Assembly: GCA_964489215.1 (NCBI GenBank)
Contig: CAZAYB010000016.1
Coordinates: forward strand, 1 to 24,843
Direction of reading: 5' to 3'
DNA from: CAZAYB01 sp964489215
GTDB lineage: Bacteria; Planctomycetota; Phycisphaerae; Sedimentisphaerales; Anaerohalosphaeraceae
Length of the DNA: 24,843 bases
The notes beneath the pieces are model-generated. The model searched no databases, had not been told where the DNA came from, and saw only the letters and a list, made by a program, of their open reading frames with translations. How positions within the stretch are numbered: position 1 is the first letter of the stretch; each line of letters opens with the position of its first letter. This document shows positions 1 to 8,485 of this stretch, piece by piece. The position numbers and the translations under genes were made by a program.

Positions 1-1
1 T

Positions 2-2140
2 AATGTCGCGCCAAGGGGAATAAACGATAACGGTTGGGACCTTGACAACGATGCGCCGGATATATATGTTTTTTTGCCGCGGGGCGATTTAAAAAAACTT
101 CGCCGTGAATTTGCATGCCTTACAGGAAATCCTGAGATGATACCCTTATATGCTTTTGGCGGTTGGGACAGCAGGTATTATCCGTATAAACAATCCGAGG
201 CAATCCAAAAAATAGAAACCTACCGTTCAAACAAAATACCGCTTGATGTATTTGTTGTAGATACTGACTGGCGAATCGGAGCTTCTCACGGTTATGGCGT
301 TAATACGAAACTTTTTCCTGACATGGCAGAATTTATCCGGCATGCCCATGCTAAAAATGTTCGGATCGTATTCAATGACCACCCAGAGCCTCAAGGCGGC
401 GCCCTTGATTATACGGAGGTAAAATACCGTAATGACGGCTTGCGAAGTAAGTTTAATATGGGGTTAGATGTATGGTGGTATGACCGTAATTGGCATACCG
501 CGATACGTCCTCCTGCCGGGATCAATAAAGAAGTTTTCGGCATGTATATTTACCACTGGATCAAAAAAGATTTTTACCCTGATCGCAGACCATTGATTAT
601 GGGAAATATAGACGGCATTGATCACGGTCATATAAACGGGGCACCTAATATCGGAGCCCATCGTTATGCTATACAATGGACCGGCGATACCACCAGCGAT
701 AACGCGTCCCTTTGCCGTGAAATAAGAAACGCAGTGCATACAGGGGCTTATACACCTTTTGCTTATGTCAGCACCGATGTCGGCGGCCACATGGGAACCC
801 CAACTACAGAGCAGTACTGCCGATGGGTTCAGTTTGGGGCCATGTCTGCAATTTTTCGCCTGCATTGCGGTCGCGGTGACACACGCGACCCATGGAAATA
901 TCAGTCCCCTGCCCAGAAGGTGACGCGTGATTATCTGCAGATGCGAATGCGTCTTTTGCCGGTTTTTTATGGCGCAGCAAGGGCCAATTATGAAACAGCA
1001 ATGCCGATATTGAATAGGTGCGATCTGTATTATCCAGACTACGCAGAGGCAAAAAATGATTATCAGTATTTGCTCTTTGATAATATTTTAATTGCACCTG
1101 TCAAGGATACTATAGTTAAAACCGTGGAAAAGGACTGGTTAAATAATGGAAAAGGATTGGAAGGGCAGTATTTTGCCGGCAGAAGTTGCTCAGGTTTTCC
1201 CGTAGTTACAAGAACAGATCCGACGATTGACTTTGACTGGGCCGATAAATCAGCTGCTGAGAACTTGACAAGTGACGATTTTTCTATTCGATGGACAGGT
1301 GAGATTACATTTAAGGCAGGAAGCGATGTAATGATTGGAGTCGAAGCTGATGACGGATGCAGGATGTGGATCAATGGTAAACTTGTTATAGATCAGTGGG
1401 TTGATCAGCCCAGAACAACAGTTTGGGCGCCTGATATTTATAAAAATGAAGAAACATGTTCAATAATAATCGAGTATTATGAGGCTGCATTTGACGCATC
1501 CTGTCGACTTATGTATAAAACAGTCGATCAACGGAGTCTTTTTTCAAGACAGTTATGGATTCCTCCCGGAACATGGATCGATGTATGGGACGGTAAAAAA
1601 ATTACGGGTCCTGTAAAGTATAATAAGATGGTTTCAATAAAACAGATTCCTTTATTTGTAAAATCCGGTGCTGTTATACCGCTTGCGCCTGATATGCAGT
1701 ACACAAATCAAAAGGCCTGGGATCCTATTACCCTGGATTTCTATGCTCAAAACAAAGGTTCATCTACAGCTGAACTTTATGAAGATGATGGTATTAGTAA
1801 TGATTATAAAAATAACGGTTTTCGTAAGACACTTTTTGAAACTCAGGTAAACGACAAAAAAAGGGAAATCACTTTTGTTATCAATCCAGCTGTAGGCACT
1901 TTTGAAAATGCCCCGCTAAAAAGATCCTGGTCAGTTCGTTTAAGGGCACCGAGAGTTTGGGCCCATAAGCCAACGTCTGTTATCATTGACGGCAAAGATT
2001 CGCTTTTCAGGATTATACCAAAAGATAGAGGGGCCATGCCTTTTGCGGTTACAGGTAGTTCACCTGACGAAAACATCATTGAGATTCCCGTTTGCAGTCA
2101 AAAAGTGTCAGATAAACGCATAATTGTTGTTACGTTTTGA
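2..2140 (+). CDS. GH31 alpha-glycosidase with inserted PA14 domain (5' partial)
   Basis: Retaining alpha-glycosidase of family GH31, missing its N-terminus: the frame is open to the left edge, so the true start lies outside the window and an apparent TTG start at 74 is internal. The barrel shows the beta-strand motif FVVDTDWR, then GLDVWWYDRNW, whose Asp at 482-484 fits the GH31 nucleophile. HRYAIQWTGDT follows, with Asp 686-688 fitting the acid/base, and then DVGGH, typical of the family. A PA14-like module (about 1147-1520, starting GLEGQYF and containing EADDGCRMWINGK) sits inside the C-terminal half, a layout known from some Bacteroidetes GH31 enzymes. After it come PGTWIDVWDG and IPLFVKSGAVIPLAP, the usual GH31 proximal beta-domain, and a DUF5110-like tail. 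Substrate cannot be read from sequence (alpha-glucose, xylose, galactose and GalNAc are all known for the family). Export cannot be judged without the N-terminus. Confidence 0.9.
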   Translation, partial: NVAPRGINDNGWDLDNDAPDIYVFLPRGDLKKLRREFACLTGNPEMIPLYAFGGWDSRYYPYKQSEAIQKIETYRSNKIPLDVFVVDTDWRIGASHGYGVNTKLFPDMAEFIRHAHAKNVRIVFNDHPEPQGGALDYTEVKYRNDGLRSKFNMGLDVWWYDRNWHTAIRPPAGINKEVFGMYIYHWIKKDFYPDRRPLIMGNIDGIDHGHINGAPNIGAHRYAIQWTGDTTSDNASLCREIRNAVHTGAYTPFAYVSTDVGGHMGTPTTEQYCRWVQFGAMSAIFRLHCGRGDTRDPWKYQSPAQKVTRDYLQMRMRLLPVFYGAARANYETAMPILNRCDLYYPDYAEAKNDYQYLLFDNILIAPVKDTIVKTVEKDWLNNGKGLEGQYFAGRSCSGFPVVTRTDPTIDFDWADKSAAENLTSDDFSIRWTGEITFKAGSDVMIGVEADDGCRMWINGKLVIDQWVDQPRTTVWAPDIYKNEETCSIIIEYYEAAFDASCRLMYKTVDQRSLFSRQLWIPPGTWIDVWDGKKITGPVKYNKMVSIKQIPLFVKSGAVIPLAPDMQYTNQKAWDPITLDFYAQNKGSSTAELYEDDGISNDYKNNGFRKTLFETQVNDKKREITFVINPAVGTFENAPLKRSWSVRLRAPRVWAHKPTSVIIDGKDSLFRIIPKDRGAMPFAVTGSSPDENIIEIPVCSQKVSDKRIIVVTF

Positions 2141-2220
2141 TTCTGTTTTTACGAGAACAATAGTGATGTTTTGAAAAAAAAGACAAAGTTGTAAATAAGG
2201 CTCCTTTTTTGGGAGAAATT

Positions 2221-2244
2221 GAAGTTGGCAAAACTTCGAAAGTT
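2221..2244 (+). other. Small hairpin with overlapping alternative stem upstream of the URO-D gene
   Basis: GAAGTT (2221-2226) pairs perfectly with AACTTC (2232-2237) around a 5-nt loop. The right arm can alternatively pair with AAGTT (2240-2244). It sits in the 143-nt gap between the GH31 and URO-D-like genes, about 40 nt before the start codon. It has no T-run, so it is not a standard intrinsic terminator. A role in RNA stability or leader folding is possible, but chance is a real alternative for a 6-bp stem in AT-rich DNA. I see no convincing promoter in this gap. Confidence 0.25.
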
Positions 2245-2283
2245 AAAATTATTAAAGTTATTCAGCAAGCAAAGGGAAAGTGA

Positions 2284-3303
2284 ATGAATAGTTTTGAAAG
2301 GTTGCAGTGTGTTCTTGAGGGCAATAAGCCGGATAAAGTTCCTGTGATGCTCCATAACTTTTTAATGGCGGCCGAGCAGCATGGCATAAGTATGGAAACC
2401 TACAGAAGCAGTGCCCGAATGATAGCTGATTCGTTCATACATGCTGTCGAGAAATATGGATATGACGGTGTTGTGGTTGATGTGGACACTGTTACCCTTG
2501 CGGCGAGTCTTGGAGTGCCGGTTGATTATCCGAAACACGAACCGGCCAGGCTCAAAGGAAAATTATTGGATAGTATTGAAGCGTCCGAATATCTCGAGCC
2601 TATTGATATTTCGAAAAACGAGGGTGTTAATATTTGGGTCGAGGCCTGCGATCTTTTAGTGCAACATTTCGGCAATGAGATTTTCATAAGAGGAAACTGT
2701 GATCAAGCTCCATTTTCGCTTGCCGGCATGCTGCGCGGTATGGAAGGGTGGCTATTTGACCTGACCGATCTAAGCAAACATGAATATATATATAAATTGC
2801 TGGATTACTGCTATAAAGCTTGTTCGCAATTTATGGAGATGATTGCCGGTACAGGTGTCGCTATGGTATCTAACGGGGACAGTATAGCCGGGCCCGATAT
2901 GATATCACCCGAACTTTACAGAAATTTCGCTCGGCCCTATGAGAAAAAAATGGCAAGCAAGGCCCATGAACTCGGCAAGCCCTATCTTCTACATATTTGC
3001 GGCAAGACAGATCTCATACTCGACGATATGATTGATACCGGTTCAGATGTGCTGGAGTTGGACTATAAGACGGACATAAATTTGATATATCAGAAATGCC
3101 GACAAAAAGTAATATTTTGCGGAAATATTGACCCCAGCGGAGTTTTGGCCATGGGTACAGAAGAGCAGGTACGAAAAAAAACAAGAGAACTTCTGGATAT
3201 TTATTCTAATAATTATATGTTCATCCTTAACGCAGGCTGTGCTATCCCGTCTAATACACCAGAGGAGAATCTTAAGGCAATGATCGAAGAAGCTCGAAAA
3301 TAA
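2284..3303 (+). CDS. URO-D superfamily protein, MtaA/CmuA-like corrinoid methyltransferase type
   Basis: A 339-aa cytoplasmic protein of the uroporphyrinogen decarboxylase superfamily. It opens with the characteristic N-terminal motif NSFERLQCVLEGNKPDKVPV. It carries HICG (His237, Cys239) and AGCAIPSNTPEEN (Cys319), the His-x-Cys plus distal Cys pattern that binds zinc in MtaA-type methylcobalamin:thiol methyltransferases. FCGNIDP matches the family. True haem-pathway HemE enzymes lack this zinc site, so methyl transfer is more likely than uroporphyrinogen decarboxylation. No corrinoid protein or partner methyltransferase is visible nearby. The ATG at 2284 is supported by AAAGGG at 2271-2276, 7 nt upstream. 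It follows the GH31 gene by 143 nt on the same strand. URO-D-like genes are often seen beside glycosidase genes in PVC bacteria; what they methylate or demethylate there is not established. Confidence 0.8.
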   Translation: MNSFERLQCVLEGNKPDKVPVMLHNFLMAAEQHGISMETYRSSARMIADSFIHAVEKYGYDGVVVDVDTVTLAASLGVPVDYPKHEPARLKGKLLDSIEASEYLEPIDISKNEGVNIWVEACDLLVQHFGNEIFIRGNCDQAPFSLAGMLRGMEGWLFDLTDLSKHEYIYKLLDYCYKACSQFMEMIAGTGVAMVSNGDSIAGPDMISPELYRNFARPYEKKMASKAHELGKPYLLHICGKTDLILDDMIDTGSDVLELDYKTDINLIYQKCRQKVIFCGNIDPSGVLAMGTEEQVRKKTRELLDIYSNNYMFILNAGCAIPSNTPEENLKAMIEEARK

Positions 3304-3462
3304 AAAATATTTGAACTCAAACAGCATTGAATACAAAAAAACCTGTTTTTGCTTCAAAATAATATCGGAACTTTACTTGCACGTGCTATTGGCATAAAGC
3401 CTTTTAATTAAAAGATATATAAATATTATTAGCTTTGATTATAATAACGTTATATTTTTTTC

Positions 3463-3490
3463 TTGAAAAAGTTTTTTTTTCAATTACAAT
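3463..3490 (+). promoter_or_regulatory. Sigma70-like promoter ahead of the GH89-like gene
   Basis: TTGAAA (3463-3468), a 16-nt spacer and TACAAT (3485-3490), each one base off consensus, within an AT-rich stretch. Predicted transcription start is about 3497, giving a leader of roughly 33 nt to the ATG at 3530. That start also places the alternative TTG at 3494 outside the transcript. The 226-nt gap 3304-3529 holds no other supported feature, although TATAAT occurs alone at 3440-3445 without a partner -35. Confidence 0.5.
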
Positions 3491-3529
3491 TGGTTGAAAT
3501 TACCATTTTTAAGATTTTGGAGAAACTGC

Positions 3530-6382
3530 ATGAAAATTCAGGTAGCCTCTGGAAAATCATTTTGTCCCCAAGAGAATCTTTTTAAATCTGGTTTCGGTTA
3601 TGTAAATGCCAGATTATTTTTTATCAACAGGGTTAATTTTTGTTTTCCTGGCAGAATACAGGAATCTTTTACTGGACGCTCAACATCAATTTTTAGAGCT
3701 GTGTTTCAGTTTTTGATATTGCTGTGTTTAATAATTTCTTCGCCTCTTTTGGGTGGAGAAGCCTGTGATAATGGCACTATTGTTATCAGGTTTGGTGATT
3801 CATCTGTCGAGAGATATGCGGCCAGTGAACTGGCCGGTTACCTGAGCCGTATTTTCAATGATAAAGATTTTGTTCTTCTTGACGGGTCATTTCAACTTTT
3901 TAGAAGGGATAACCTGACACTTCCATATCCAAAAGCAATTGCTGAGGCTCAAATTAAAATTGCTCAAAAAGCCCAAGGCATCAAAGCCGATAATAATGAA
4001 AAGATTCGAGGAAAAAATTCTTTAACCCAGGAGGACTTTTCATTGCCTTGCTTTATTTTAGGTACTGTTAAAAGCAGCCCACTGCAAAGCAAGAAATTTC
4101 AATTCCACCTCAATAATATCAGAAAAGACAGTGACGGTTTTTATATAGGTGCCTCTGACAATGGCCGCGAACTTTATATTATTTCACATACTTCCAGAGG
4201 AGTTTTATATGGAGTTTACCATTACTTACAAAGCATTTGCGGATTCGGCTTTTTTGAAGACGGTCAATATATACCCGATAATGTCGCAGCGTCTGTACTT
4301 CCCCCTTATAATGAGAAATTTGATAGCATAACCGAAGAACCCGAATATGATTACAGAGCACAATGGGTATGGAGCCGGTATTACGGCCCGGTTAAAGGTC
4401 ACCCGGCTAACTGGGGATATGACCAATGGGTGTCCCATCTGCGATGGCTTACGCAAAGCAGATTTAATTCGGTTCTTATATACGCTGTGGGCTATACAAG
4501 AATATGGGGAGATGTTTTTAAAAGGGCCTTTCCGGAGGTTGAGAGATATTACGAGGAAATCCGAGATGACATTGAGAGTTTCTGGGGTGCGCATTATTCA
4601 GCGAAAGCAAATTGGGGTCGTTCACCGGAAGAAACTACCCGTCTTATGCAGAGAGTTTACGCTTTCGGCCGTGAAAAGCTCGGGCTCAAGTTTGAATTTA
4701 ATTTTTATCTTGGTGATTTCGAGGACACCTTACGCGAAGCTTACCCTGAGGGAAAATGGATAGATTGGAGCAATGTTCCCCATCATGCCTATTTCGGTGC
4801 AGCCGGGCGACAAGCCACTCTTGCTTTTACCGATCCGAAATGCAAGCAATATTCTCAAAAATTATGGAAAACTTTCATCGATACATTCGGAACCGACCAC
4901 AGGTACTGGATAAGTTACCGAGAGGAAAGCGCACCCGATCCTGACAACCCTTTTGATCCGGACAGGGGTAAATCGCTCGCAGATGCGGTAAATGCCCAAA
5001 GAAAATGGATGCTTGAAGTTGATCCTGATGGTGAATTTTTTCACTGGGATTGGCACGGTTTGCCAGTCTGGGCAGGCAAAGAAATTATAGAAAAATATCC
5101 AATCGAAAAATTTGCGGAAATACCACTGCAGCAACGAGAAAAAGCAGCTCAGAGATATGTTCAGCAATTATCGCCCGATATTACCATTGTTTCGGTGATC
5201 CCGCAGGGCCTTTATGAAAGGGATCTTGTAGACCTTACCAAAAATTACAAACCTCACCCGTGGGTTATCGGCTCATTGCTGGGGTATGCAATGCAGGATG
5301 TCGGGATTGGAGGCCTTCAGATACCGGTAGATAAATTTTTCAACAAATGGCAAAAATGGGCCCGTCAGGATATTGATTACGGCTCAAGACTTCGAGGTGT
5401 TCTGCACTGGAATGAAATTGTTCAGGTTTCTCCGCTGATAGATTATTGCGTTGCAAAATTTGGTTGGACCGGAAAGGTTCCTCAAAATTTTTATGATCCG
5501 TTAAAAAGGGATAAGATATTGGATTCCTATTTCAAAAATCGCCTCGGTTCCGCATATAGTGATCGTCTTCGCAAAGCTTATGCATTCATATATTCACATT
5601 TTCCTCAAATTATTCCATCAATGCAAATACCGACTATTCACAAGGCGGCGGGATTGTCTGACGAGGAAGAAGTTCTCCGGGCCAAATTGATCCTTATCAT
5701 TGACAACATAGTTTCATTGAAAGATAAGAAAATATCTGAACAGGAGACATATAAATCTGAGGTTATTCATGTTTGCAGGATCGCCCTTCATACTATATCA
5801 CGTCTCGACCTACAGGAAGCGATTGGTCTGGCAAAATCCTCAAGTGGCAAACAGGAGGATATTGAAAAGTTTCAAAAGGCTTCAGGTAACGCAATAAGAG
5901 CCTTAGAAGCCCTTGCTAATGTTCTGGCGACGGACAGAAGGTTTTCTGTTTCCGATGCGATTTATACAATGCTAAATGAACCAGGTGTAAATAGACTTAT
6001 GCGATTGATGATGTTAGAACATTCTTGCGGGCTGTTGTTCGATAACTATGCTCTGACCGATTCGGCAGAGTTGTTAAAAGATGTTTCAGTGCCATTGTTA
6101 AAATATTATCTCAAAGGTTTTGAGATGACAGTTAAAGAGCCTTGCATATATCCTTTCGAGAAACAAATTCAAAGAAATTATTCTGAGGACGGGGCATTTA
6201 TAATTAAAAATGACCGGAATAAACAAATACAATCAAAAAAGATTTCCGGAATTGAAGGAAAGGAGTTGGAACTTAAAAATGATTTTATGGAAATGATTCC
6301 TTTGCCCTTTGGGCAGACTGCTAATAAGGCACATCCCGCTGAAGTTTTAGAAGAATGGTTAAGTGAAAGAAGGAAAAGATAG
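3530..6382 (+). CDS. Exported GH89-like glycosidase (alpha-N-acetylglucosaminidase-type)
   Basis: A 950-aa protein resembling family GH89 (NAGLU). An N-terminal domain with YAASELAGYLSR and RGVLYGVYHYLQSICGFGFF matches the NAGLU/GH67-type N-terminal fold. The catalytic part has FGTDHRYWISYREESAP, which lines up with human NAGLU FGTDHIYGADTFNEMQP and puts the acid/base at Glu466. WNEIVQVSPLIDYCVAKFGW aligns with the NAGLU nucleophile segment at identical Glu-to-Trp spacing (Glu629). A C-terminal helical part contains NVLATDRRF, like NAGLU EVLASDSRF. The alignment is from memory of the family, so a sister family is possible. Start: ATG 3530 has GGAG at 3519-3522, 7 nt upstream; a TTG at 3494 lacks this. 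The hydrophobic segment AVFQFLILLCLIISSPLL begins about residue 57, so the N-terminal extension is unusually long for a signal peptide. The next gene follows after 18 nt. Confidence 0.6.
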   Translation: MKIQVASGKSFCPQENLFKSGFGYVNARLFFINRVNFCFPGRIQESFTGRSTSIFRAVFQFLILLCLIISSPLLGGEACDNGTIVIRFGDSSVERYAASELAGYLSRIFNDKDFVLLDGSFQLFRRDNLTLPYPKAIAEAQIKIAQKAQGIKADNNEKIRGKNSLTQEDFSLPCFILGTVKSSPLQSKKFQFHLNNIRKDSDGFYIGASDNGRELYIISHTSRGVLYGVYHYLQSICGFGFFEDGQYIPDNVAASVLPPYNEKFDSITEEPEYDYRAQWVWSRYYGPVKGHPANWGYDQWVSHLRWLTQSRFNSVLIYAVGYTRIWGDVFKRAFPEVERYYEEIRDDIESFWGAHYSAKANWGRSPEETTRLMQRVYAFGREKLGLKFEFNFYLGDFEDTLREAYPEGKWIDWSNVPHHAYFGAAGRQATLAFTDPKCKQYSQKLWKTFIDTFGTDHRYWISYREESAPDPDNPFDPDRGKSLADAVNAQRKWMLEVDPDGEFFHWDWHGLPVWAGKEIIEKYPIEKFAEIPLQQREKAAQRYVQQLSPDITIVSVIPQGLYERDLVDLTKNYKPHPWVIGSLLGYAMQDVGIGGLQIPVDKFFNKWQKWARQDIDYGSRLRGVLHWNEIVQVSPLIDYCVAKFGWTGKVPQNFYDPLKRDKILDSYFKNRLGSAYSDRLRKAYAFIYSHFPQIIPSMQIPTIHKAAGLSDEEEVLRAKLILIIDNIVSLKDKKISEQETYKSEVIHVCRIALHTISRLDLQEAIGLAKSSSGKQEDIEKFQKASGNAIRALEALANVLATDRRFSVSDAIYTMLNEPGVNRLMRLMMLEHSCGLLFDNYALTDSAELLKDVSVPLLKYYLKGFEMTVKEPCIYPFEKQIQRNYSEDGAFIIKNDRNKQIQSKKISGIEGKELELKNDFMEMIPLPFGQTANKAHPAEVLEEWLSERRKR

Positions 6383-6400
6383 TTTTTCAGGAGAAATATT

Positions 6401-7732
6401 TTGAAGAAAATACTTTTGATTTCATATTTTTTATGTTTTTTTGCAGCAGGTTGCTGTGAATCCAATAAAACCAGAGAAAAAGCCAAAGCCCGGACTCAAA
6501 GAGAATATCTGATTTTTGCTGTTCAGCAGGCTCCTCTCGAAAAAACACGTGAGTCGGTTTTAGATTTCCGTAATTTTTACGGGGCCAACGACCCTGACTC
6601 AAATCGGCTTATTGGTTTTAGCAGAATGACTATAATGTTGTTCAAGCATTCCATCGAAGAAATGCGTTATATAGTAAATAAAATTTTCGATATAGCTGAA
6701 GAACTTGATATGCCGGCTTATATTCATCTTGACATGCTGCACAATCCGCCGGTCCCCGGGTTTGAAGGGCCTGATAAAAAGTTTTTTGATGATCCTATGA
6801 TGTGTGAATGGGTTGATTTTCCCTGTCCAGGCGAAAAACACGGGCGAGTACCACGCTATTGGAACAACTGGGGGGCATGGTTTAGTGCGCCGGCTTTTCC
6901 GAGCTTTGCGTCCCAAAAACTTCAGCTCCACGTTAAGCGTCAACTGCGTCTGGGTGTCCTTGAGCCATTAATCAAACGTGTGAAAAAGTTAAAAGAGCAG
7001 GACAGATATTACCTCTTTGCCGGAATCAATATCGGCTGGGAAACCGCGATTTACAGTCTTAGTCTGGATGACCCTTATACGCCGCCGATAGATCCTAATA
7101 ATCCTCCTGTAGATAAATTTTTAACTCCGCCTGTAAAAATGAAAAAATGGGAAATGGCCCAACTTGGTTACGCCTCACTTCATCATCTCGGTTATGACCA
7201 AAAACGACTCGAGTTACAGGCAAACGAACGGGGAATAACCAGTCATGAGTTATTCAGGCAGATATGTTATAAAGTATGTCATGACTACACTCAAATGCTC
7301 GCTGAGCAAGTATATAAAAGTGGTATTGAAAAGGATAAGATATACTCTCATATAGTAGCTACACAGACGGTAGATCAGAGACCTTCAACTAACCGGCCCC
7401 CAATATGGACTGCGGTTAATCCATATTGCATCCCTGGTTTTACTATGGATAATTTTGGGGCGGCGGTTTATGACCTTGAAAAGCTCAAAGAGCAAATTAG
7501 TATGGCAGATCCGCAACAGGATAATTTTGTCGTTGCGGAAACCTATTTTAAAAAGGGTACAACGGAAAAAGATTATGACGACTTTTTTAATAATATGTTC
7601 GATAATGGTGCAAAATTGATACATATTCTTGCATGGCACGAAGGAAAGGGGCATCCAGATTCACCCTATTATGTGCCCGATGAGATGAAAGGCCCCCATC
7701 TTTCAGTTATAAATTGGCTAAAAGAAAAGTAA
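6401..7732 (+). CDS. Putative TIM-barrel glycoside hydrolase, lipoprotein
   Basis: A 443-aa predicted lipoprotein: a short basic start, a hydrophobic stretch and a lipobox FAAGC with Cys18. I cannot assign a numbered family. The body has features of a clan GH-A-like (beta/alpha)8 glycosidase: AGINIGWETAIYSL with Glu214 where an acid/base could sit after strand 4, WTAVNPYCIPG, and FVVAETYF with Glu380 in a position that could be the nucleophile on strand 7. Many aromatic and Asn/Asp residues line these segments. This reading is by pattern only. The TTG start at 6401 is supported by CAGGAG (6388-6393) 7 nt upstream. It lies 18 nt after the GH89-like gene and 32 nt before the symporter gene, so the three are probably cotranscribed and act on related substrates. 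Confidence 0.55.
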   Translation: MKKILLISYFLCFFAAGCCESNKTREKAKARTQREYLIFAVQQAPLEKTRESVLDFRNFYGANDPDSNRLIGFSRMTIMLFKHSIEEMRYIVNKIFDIAEELDMPAYIHLDMLHNPPVPGFEGPDKKFFDDPMMCEWVDFPCPGEKHGRVPRYWNNWGAWFSAPAFPSFASQKLQLHVKRQLRLGVLEPLIKRVKKLKEQDRYYLFAGINIGWETAIYSLSLDDPYTPPIDPNNPPVDKFLTPPVKMKKWEMAQLGYASLHHLGYDQKRLELQANERGITSHELFRQICYKVCHDYTQMLAEQVYKSGIEKDKIYSHIVATQTVDQRPSTNRPPIWTAVNPYCIPGFTMDNFGAAVYDLEKLKEQISMADPQQDNFVVAETYFKKGTTEKDYDDFFNNMFDNGAKLIHILAWHEGKGHPDSPYYVPDEMKGPHLSVINWLKEK

Positions 7733-7764
7733 CAAAACTTATTTTTTAAAACAGGAAGTATATT

Positions 7765-8427
7765 TTGAATTTATGCTTAGAAAAAACGACAAAAGGATGC
7801 ACAACATCTGAGATGTATAAATATTCTCTTGGTGGCTGCACCGAATCGCTTATCCTAAATTCGTTTTTTGGGTTTTCAATGCTTTACTACACTAAGGCAC
7901 TGGGGTTATCACCACAGCTTGCAGGGATAGCTACGGGCATTGCGGCTTTGTGGGACGCCATATCCGACCCGATAATGGGGCATGTGAGCGATAATACAAA
8001 ATCCAGATTTGGTAAAAGGTTCCCATATATGTCGGGTTATTGGTTTGGCAATGGGATTTTAATGCCGATAGCAATTTCAATGATTGCTGATGTTTCGGAG
8101 GTAAACAAATTAATCAAAGGCGCCAACAAAGATGCAAGTTACGCAGCAATGTTTTCTTTGGCGGTGAAAATATCAATGGCAGTGTCCGGGCTTTTGGCTG
8201 GTTTTTGTCTGAGCTGGACAGGTTTTCAATCGGGCTCAGATGCGGTCCAAACTGCTGAATCAATATGGCGTGTGTGTGCCATTACATTCATTGTGGGCCC
8301 CTTGGCCTCGCTCGCCGCGCTTGCATTGATAATGAAATATCCTGTTGACGAGGAATTCATCAAAGATATTAGAATCCAGTATGAAAACAAAGATAATTTA
8401 TCGAGTGTAATTGATGCAGGTATTTAA
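7765..8427 (+). CDS. GPH-family sugar:cation symporter (MFS), internally deleted, probably non-functional
   Basis: A 220-aa remnant of a glycoside-pentoside-hexuronide symporter, a family normally about 450 aa with 12 membrane helices. Residues 1-75 give helices 1-2 and the diagnostic loop DAISDPIMGHVSDNTKSRFG. The text then jumps straight into ISMIADVSEVNKLIKG, which belongs just before helix 11 of the C-terminal half, and continues with the last two helices and a normal cytoplasmic tail. Roughly helices 3-9, some 230 residues, are missing, yet the frame is intact across the join (around 8040-8080). About four membrane segments remain, too few for the MFS fold. The TTG start at 7765 has AGGAAG nearby upstream. 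It is last of the left block. It may be a decaying pseudogene, an assembly collapse, or less likely a half-size protein. Confidence 0.75.
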   Translation: MNLCLEKTTKGCTTSEMYKYSLGGCTESLILNSFFGFSMLYYTKALGLSPQLAGIATGIAALWDAISDPIMGHVSDNTKSRFGKRFPYMSGYWFGNGILMPIAISMIADVSEVNKLIKGANKDASYAAMFSLAVKISMAVSGLLAGFCLSWTGFQSGSDAVQTAESIWRVCAITFIVGPLASLAALALIMKYPVDEEFIKDIRIQYENKDNLSSVIDAGI

Positions 8428-8485
8428 GATCTCTTTAAAAATACCACAGTATCATAAATATTTAATATACTAATTTTAAACGGCA

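Noticed and set aside
464..1374. Minus-strand open frames of about 100-130 codons opposite GH31
   Set aside because: They are antisense to conserved GH31 catalytic motifs and show no protein-like features of their own.
3334..3351. CAAAAA...TTTTTG stem after the URO-D-like gene, a possible terminator
   Set aside because: Almost pure A:T stem of six pairs and no following T-run; too weak to call.
3440..3445. Perfect TATAAT upstream of the GH89-like gene
   Set aside because: No -35-like hexamer at 15-19 nt spacing; the TTGAAA-N16-TACAAT site downstream is the better candidate.
8448..8471. AT-rich dyad AGTAT-cat-AAATATTT-aat-ATACT between the convergent blocks, a possible bidirectional terminator
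   Set aside because: Stem has two mismatches, no G:C-rich core and no T-run; in such AT-rich sequence it is easily chance.
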